Shown here: piece by piece, positions 6,705-10,942 of the stretch
Position numbering within the stretch: position 1 is the stretch's first letter
How the letters are laid out: every line of letters begins with the position of its first letter
Assembly (NCBI GenBank): GCA_015234045.1
Contig: JADFWU010000035.1
Location: forward strand, 1-10,942
From: Magnetococcales bacterium
Lineage (GTDB): Bacteria > Pseudomonadota > Magnetococcia > Magnetococcales > JADFWU01
Direction: 5' to 3'
DNA: 10,942 nt
The notes under the pieces: model-generated
What the model saw: the letters and a program-made list of their open reading frames with translations, nothing else
Database searches by the model: none
What the model was told of the DNA's origin: nothing
Made by a program: the position numbers and the translations under genes

Positions 6705-9700
6705 ATGAGATTATCCAAGAAAAATTCCGCCAATAGCGGTTCAAATATGCATAATACCGTTTTTTCCAAAGGGTTGCGTTCCCTGGGATCAAAATCCCTG
6801 GCCCTCGCCGCCATTTTCACCGCAGGTGGTATTCAAACCGCCCAAGCGTTGCCTCAAGGGGCAGAAATCAAGTCTGGTCAGGCAAGTATTAATTCCAACG
6901 CCACCAAGATGACCGTCACGCAGACCAGTAATAAAGCCATTATTGACTGGCGTTCATTCGGCATTAAAGCCGAAGAATCCGTCAATTTTGACATGTCAGC
7001 CAGCGCCACAGTACTCAACAGAGTCACTGGCAATGATATGTCCAAAATTTTTGGTAAGCTACAAGCCGATGGCACCCTGATCCTGGTCAATGCCAACGGC
7101 ATCCTCTTTGGCAAAAGCGCGACCGTCGATGTAGGTAATTTGGTCGCCACCACCGCAGACATCAATAATGCGGATTTCTTATCAGGCAACATGGTGTTCA
7201 ACTTGCCCTCATCGGTTCAGAATGCCTCTGTAATCAACAAAGGCAACCTCTCTGTAAAAGAGCATGGTTTTGCGGCACTTGTTGCACCCACGGTTTCCAA
7301 CAGTGGTGTCATTCAAGCACAAATGGGACAGGTCGTTCTTGGTGGTGCAGACACCTTTACCATGGATTTCTATGGCGATGGTCTGATGCAGTTTGAGTTG
7401 GCCAGCACTGGCAACAACGGCTCTGTTGACCATAGTGGTTTAATTGCCGCTGACGGTGGCAAGGTTCTCCTCTCTGCTGCCACAATGGAAGGCGTTGTTG
7501 ATAATGTCATCAATATGGATGGCATCATCGAAGCCCGTGCTGTTGAACAGCGCGGTGGTGAAATTATTCTTTCTGGCGGTAACAGCGGTATTGTCAGCGT
7601 AACCGGCAGCATGGATGTTTCCGGTGCCGAAGCAGGCCAAACCGGCGGTACTGTTATTGTCGAAGGCGAAAAAGTCGGCCTGTTCGGCTCGGCTTCCATC
7701 GATGCTTCTGGTGCAGCAGGTGGCGGTACAGTTAAAGTAGGCGGCGGACTCCGTGGTGCTGATAGTACTGTAAAAAATGCCAAGATGACCTATGTCGGCG
7801 CTGACACCACCATCACCGTGGATGCCACGATGGACGGTGACGGCGGTAAAGCTGTCGTTTGGGCTGATGGTACCACACGATTCCACGGCGCAATCTCTGC
7901 ACAAGGTGCAGGCAATGGCGATGGTGGCTTTGTTGAAGTATCCGGCAAAGAGATGCTGACCTACTCCGGTGAAGTCAATCTCAGTGCTGAAAATGGTAAC
8001 AACGGAACACTGCTGCTTGATCCCCAGAATCTGACCATTGAAAACGGTGGTGACACCGATCTCAATGGTGCCAATAATGACGATGCAGATGCACAAAAAT
8101 ACGCCTTTGTAGAAAATGAAGACGGGACAGATGCCTCTATTGATGCTGATGCCATCGTAACTGCGCTTGCCACCGGTAACGTTATTCTCCAAGCTGATGA
8201 CGATATCACCGTTGATGAAGGCATCAGTTCAAACGATAACACCAGCCTGACGCTACAGGCTGGTGATGACATCACGGTCAACAGCACCATAACGATGACC
8301 GGCACAGGAAGCGTGTCGCTTCAAGCAGGCGATATTGCTGGTGGTGCCACACCAGTGGCTAAAGATGGCAATGGTGACATCACTGTAGCTGCTGCAATCA
8401 CAACCACAACCGGCGCAATCACATTCTCAACAGAGAGCGCCGGCAGTGTCAGTTTTGCCGATGATATTACTACCGCTGGCGGTAATATCACGCTTTCAAA
8501 CAATGTTGAACTGACCGCTGACACGACTTTCTCTACGGGAGCAGGTGCCGGTGATATTCAGTTTGATGGCACTATTGTTGGTAAGACCACTGCAAAAAAT
8601 CTAACTGTGGATGCGGGCACCGGTTCCGTTACACTCTCAGATACTGTAGGTAGTTCAAATCTGATCAATGAAGTGAATATCACAGGTGCAGGTGGTATCA
8701 ATATCAACGGTGGCAGCATTACTTCTCAAAGCATTCAGAACTACAATAGTGCCGTCACATTAGGTGCTGACACCCTATTCACTGTTATTGACGACAACAT
8801 TGCCTTTGACAGCACTATCAGCGGCGCAACATCTGTACAAAACCTCACTGTTTCAGCGGGTACTGGTTCCGTCACTCTGGATGGTGCTATTGGTGGTTCC
8901 AACCTGATCAATACGGTAAGTCTCACCGGTACGGCTGGTATCAACATCAATGGTAGCAGCGTTACTTCACAAGGTGCGCAGGACTACAACAGCGCGGTTG
9001 TCCTCGGTGCGGACACCACATTCACAACCACTGATGCCAATGTAACCTTTGACAGTACCGTAAGCGGTGTGACAGCAGTGCGTAACTTTACAGTCGCTGC
9101 GGGCACAGGTGCGGTAACACTGTCCGGTGCGGTTGGTGGTTCCAATCTGATCAACGCTGTGAATGTCACCGGCTCCGGCGGTATCGCCATTGATGGTGGC
9201 GTAGTTACCAGTCAGAGCACGCAAGACTACAACAATGCCGTTACCCTTGGTGCTGACACCACACTTACAGCCGCTGGTAACATCACCATGGACAGTACGG
9301 TGGCTGGCTCAGGTGGTTCTAAAAGTCTGACTTTGGATGCCAGCACTGCCGGCACTATCACAGTCAGTGGTGCCGTCAGCGACATCACAACGTTGACCAT
9401 CACTCAAAGCAACGGTGCAACCTTTGCCGATAGCGTGACAGCCACAACCGCCACGCTGACCGATACCGAAGATGGACAAACCATCGCCTTCCAAGGTGAT
9501 ACAACGCTGACCACCCTCAATACCGCTGCTGCTGGATATAATCTGTCACTCACTGGCAGTTCGAACACCATCACGGATGCGTTCGCTCCGATCAATACCG
9601 GCACACTGACCATCGGCGATGCCAGTACGGACAGCACCACATTTGTCAGCACAATAGACACATCTACCCCTTCAAGCGTTAGCGTGGCTGGTACAATTCA

Positions 9701-10942
9701 AACCGCTGGCACACCTACCCTTGGCGATTTGACACTTACGGATGACACCACCCTCATCGTAACAACCGGTGATGTCACACTGAGCAACGCTATTCAAGGC
9801 TCTGGCTCTGCAAGAAGCTTTACCGTTAATGCCAATAATGGTGCTCTCACGGTCACAACAGCCATTGCTGGTACAGATCTAATCAATAATCTCGATCTGA
9901 CCGCATCCAATGGAATCGCTTTGAATAATGGCTCCATCGTCACAACTGGTACGCAAGACTACAACAGTGCGATCACCCTAGGCGCTGACACCACACTCAC
10001 AGCTGGTGGCAACATTGCCATGGATAGCACAGTGACTGGTTCAGGTGGCTCCAGAAGCCTAACTCTGGATGCCAGCACAGCCGGTACAATTACAGTAGGC
10101 GGTGCTGTCAGTGATATCTCTACTTTGACCATCACTCAGAGTAACGGTGCAACCTTTGCAGACAGCGTGGCAGCCACAACCGTCACACTGACCGATACTG
10201 AAGATGGCCAGACCATCGCCTTCCAAGGTGATACAACACTGACCACACTCAATACCGCTGCGGCAGGATACAACCTCTCCTTCACCGGTAGCACAAACAC
10301 CATTACCGATGCGGTGACACTGCTCAATACCGGCAGCCTGACCCTTGGCGATGCCAGCACAGATAGTATGACTTTCTCAGGTCTGCTTGACGCGTCTGCC
10401 ACATCCGGTGTCAACACTGCCGGTACCATTCAGACTGGTGGCGCAACAACACTGAGTGCCGTAACACTTGCGGATGACACCACACTGACTGCCACTACCG
10501 GTGACATCGCTTTTGGTAGCACAATTCAAGGCTCTGGCGCAGTTCGGAACCTGACAGCCACAGCAACCAATGGTGCTTTGACCATTGCTGGTATCGTTGG
10601 CGGATCGAACTTGGTTAACAACCTGGACCTGACCGCTTCCAATGGCATCACTTTGAACGGCGGCACTGTCACTACGCAAGGCACACAAGACTACAACAGT
10701 GCAGTTAACCTCGGTGCTGACACCACCTTTACCGCTGCTGATGCCAATGTGGCTTTTGACAGCACCATCAGCGGTGTGACTGCTGTACGTAATCTGACTG
10801 TCAACGCCGGCACTGGCTCCGTTACCCTGGATGGTGCGGTTGGTGGTTCCAACTTGATCAATGCGGTGGATATCACTGGTACCGCTGGCATCAACATCAA
10901 CGGTGGCAGCGTTACGTCTCAAAGCACGCAGGATTACAACAG
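6705..10942 (+). CDS. TpsA giant repeat adhesin, 3' end beyond window
   Basis: At least 1412 codons, open to the right edge with no stop. This is the secreted partner of TpsB and is likely a beta-helical surface adhesin or filament. Residues 1-48 are an extended signal peptide (basic start, SLALAAIFTAGG, cleavage after AQA). The TPS domain (about 49-230) shows DWRSFGI, VLNRVTGND, IFGKLQADG, NANGILFG at 129-136 (NPNG in most relatives), VGNLVATT, ASVINKG and FYGDGL. Residues about 240-445 are Gly-rich (SIDASGAAGGG, VVWADGTTRFHG, GDGGFVEVSGKE) and end in GTLLLDPQNLTI, a motif common in large TPS exoproteins. Irregular solenoid rungs follow, such as LQAGDDITV. From about 8490 the protein is tandem 81-residue repeats. 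There is no cysteine. ATG 6705 has only a weak ribosome site (GAGTGAG); an internal ATG at 6747 would cut the signal peptide. The adhesion target is unknown. Confidence 0.95.
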   Translation, partial: MRLSKKNSANSGSNMHNTVFSKGLRSLGSKSLALAAIFTAGGIQTAQALPQGAEIKSGQASINSNATKMTVTQTSNKAIIDWRSFGIKAEESVNFDMSASATVLNRVTGNDMSKIFGKLQADGTLILVNANGILFGKSATVDVGNLVATTADINNADFLSGNMVFNLPSSVQNASVINKGNLSVKEHGFAALVAPTVSNSGVIQAQMGQVVLGGADTFTMDFYGDGLMQFELASTGNNGSVDHSGLIAADGGKVLLSAATMEGVVDNVINMDGIIEARAVEQRGGEIILSGGNSGIVSVTGSMDVSGAEAGQTGGTVIVEGEKVGLFGSASIDASGAAGGGTVKVGGGLRGADSTVKNAKMTYVGADTTITVDATMDGDGGKAVVWADGTTRFHGAISAQGAGNGDGGFVEVSGKEMLTYSGEVNLSAENGNNGTLLLDPQNLTIENGGDTDLNGANNDDADAQKYAFVENEDGTDASIDADAIVTALATGNVILQADDDITVDEGISSNDNTSLTLQAGDDITVNSTITMTGTGSVSLQAGDIAGGATPVAKDGNGDITVAAAITTTTGAITFSTESAGSVSFADDITTAGGNITLSNNVELTADTTFSTGAGAGDIQFDGTIVGKTTAKNLTVDAGTGSVTLSDTVGSSNLINEVNITGAGGININGGSITSQSIQNYNSAVTLGADTLFTVIDDNIAFDSTISGATSVQNLTVSAGTGSVTLDGAIGGSNLINTVSLTGTAGININGSSVTSQGAQDYNSAVVLGADTTFTTTDANVTFDSTVSGVTAVRNFTVAAGTGAVTLSGAVGGSNLINAVNVTGSGGIAIDGGVVTSQSTQDYNNAVTLGADTTLTAAGNITMDSTVAGSGGSKSLTLDASTAGTITVSGAVSDITTLTITQSNGATFADSVTATTATLTDTEDGQTIAFQGDTTLTTLNTAAAGYNLSLTGSSNTITDAFAPINTGTLTIGDASTDSTTFVSTIDTSTPSSVSVAGTIQTAGTPTLGDLTLTDDTTLIVTTGDVTLSNAIQGSGSARSFTVNANNGALTVTTAIAGTDLINNLDLTASNGIALNNGSIVTTGTQDYNSAITLGADTTLTAGGNIAMDSTVTGSGGSRSLTLDASTAGTITVGGAVSDISTLTITQSNGATFADSVAATTVTLTDTEDGQTIAFQGDTTLTTLNTAAAGYNLSFTGSTNTITDAVTLLNTGSLTLGDASTDSMTFSGLLDASATSGVNTAGTIQTGGATTLSAVTLADDTTLTATTGDIAFGSTIQGSGAVRNLTATATNGALTIAGIVGGSNLVNNLDLTASNGITLNGGTVTTQGTQDYNSAVNLGADTTFTAADANVAFDSTISGVTAVRNLTVNAGTGSVTLDGAVGGSNLINAVDITGTAGININGGSVTSQSTQDYN
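8490..8735 (+). repeat. Degenerate first 81-residue unit of tpsA
   Basis: This stretch contains the same ordered motifs as the later units but is more diverged: TADTTFS, NLTVDAGTGSVTLSD, GSSNLINEVNITG, ININGGSITSQ. Its start is about two codons shorter than in later units, so the left boundary is approximate. It marks the change from irregular solenoid to regular repeats. Confidence 0.55.
8736..9221 (+). repeat. Two tandem 243-bp repeats in tpsA
   Basis: Units 8736-8978 and 8979-9221 are each exactly 81 codons. Each begins with Gln-(Asn/Asp)-Tyr-Asn and carries LGAD, FDST, LTV/FTV-AGTG, GGSNLIN and VTSQ in the same order. With shared GSNLIN and QDYNSAV steps, 81 residues fits about four beta-helix turns of some 20 residues each. 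The fold is inferred from the family. Confidence 0.9.
9222..10685 (+). repeat. Two tandem 732-bp higher-order repeats in tpsA
   Basis: Blocks 9222-9953 and 9954-10685 are each exactly 244 codons. Inside each, a DTTL motif recurs at residues 12, 93 and 175, so one block equals about three 81-residue periods. The first and third periods resemble the 243-bp units, whereas the middle one (TLTITQSNGATFADS, TEDGQTIAFQGDTTL, TITDA, TGTLTIGDASTD) is distinct. By hand count the blocks agree at 108 of the first 120 residues but only 70 of the last 124. Confidence 0.9.
10686..10942 (+). repeat. Return to 243-bp units at the right edge
   Basis: A complete 243-bp unit occupies 10686-10928, and the next begins at 10929 with Gln-Asp-Tyr-Asn before the window ends. 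The complete unit matches the unit at 8979-9221 at about 65 of 81 residues by hand count. The array therefore continues beyond the window, and its total length is unknown. Confidence 0.85.

Noticed and set aside
7370-10922. Many long minus-strand open frames (up to 250 codons) opposite tpsA
   Set aside because: They are antisense shadows of a Thr/Gly/Asp-rich repetitive gene with few stops on the other strand. They recur with the tpsA repeats, and I recognise no family in them.
8490-10942. CRISPR-like regular repeats
   Set aside because: The repeats are 243 or 732 bp, adjoining, diverged mostly in codon third positions, and lie in one continuous reading frame, so they are protein repeats.

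Overview
The window comes from a Gram-negative, probably proteobacterial chromosome. It carries an outer-membrane two-partner secretion (TPS) pair, proteins with Sec signal peptides, and Shine-Dalgarno sites in front of most genes. By eye the base composition is moderate, AT-rich between genes and nearer 50% GC inside the large adhesin gene. I cannot name the species from sequence alone.

Layout. Positions 1-307 hold no convincing gene. They contain a long inverted repeat, a hairpin of the kind found at IS200/IS605-type transposon ends, and the terminator of the first gene. Positions 308-2041 (minus) encode an exported SpoIID/LytB-type peptidoglycan-cleaving protein with a TPR-like front part. 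A divergent intergenic region with a leader hairpin and a sigma70-type promoter leads into a rightward series: a stand-alone cyclic-nucleotide-binding-domain protein (2290-2787), a 99-residue cysteine-containing protein of unknown function (2942-3241), an exported FlgO/CsgG-like protein with a C-terminal DUF4384 domain (3527-4867, best start a TTG), a TpsB outer-membrane transporter (4933-6645), and a very large TpsA adhesin (6705 to beyond the right edge).

The TpsA gene is the main content. Its frame stays open for 4238 bases (1412 codons) with no stop. In order it has a signal peptide, a TPS secretion domain, a glycine-rich region ending in the LLLDPQN motif, irregular beta-solenoid sequence, and then tandem repeats with an 81-residue (243 bp) period. 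Two neighbouring blocks of exactly 732 bp (244 residues, about three 81-residue periods) form a higher-order repeat set between single 243-bp units. The two 732-bp blocks are about 90% identical in protein over their first half and about 56% over their second (hand counts), so the array looks mosaic.

How the genes fit together. TpsB recognises the TPS domain of TpsA in the periplasm and threads it through the outer membrane, where the repeats would fold as a long beta-helix adhesin. The FlgO/DUF4384 protein ends 65 bp before tpsB on the same strand and is a candidate periplasmic accessory or envelope partner. The CNBD protein and the small Cys protein could add signalling, but nothing in the sequence proves they belong to the same unit. 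The least familiar elements are the higher-order repeat architecture and the FlgO/DUF4384-TpsB-TpsA arrangement.
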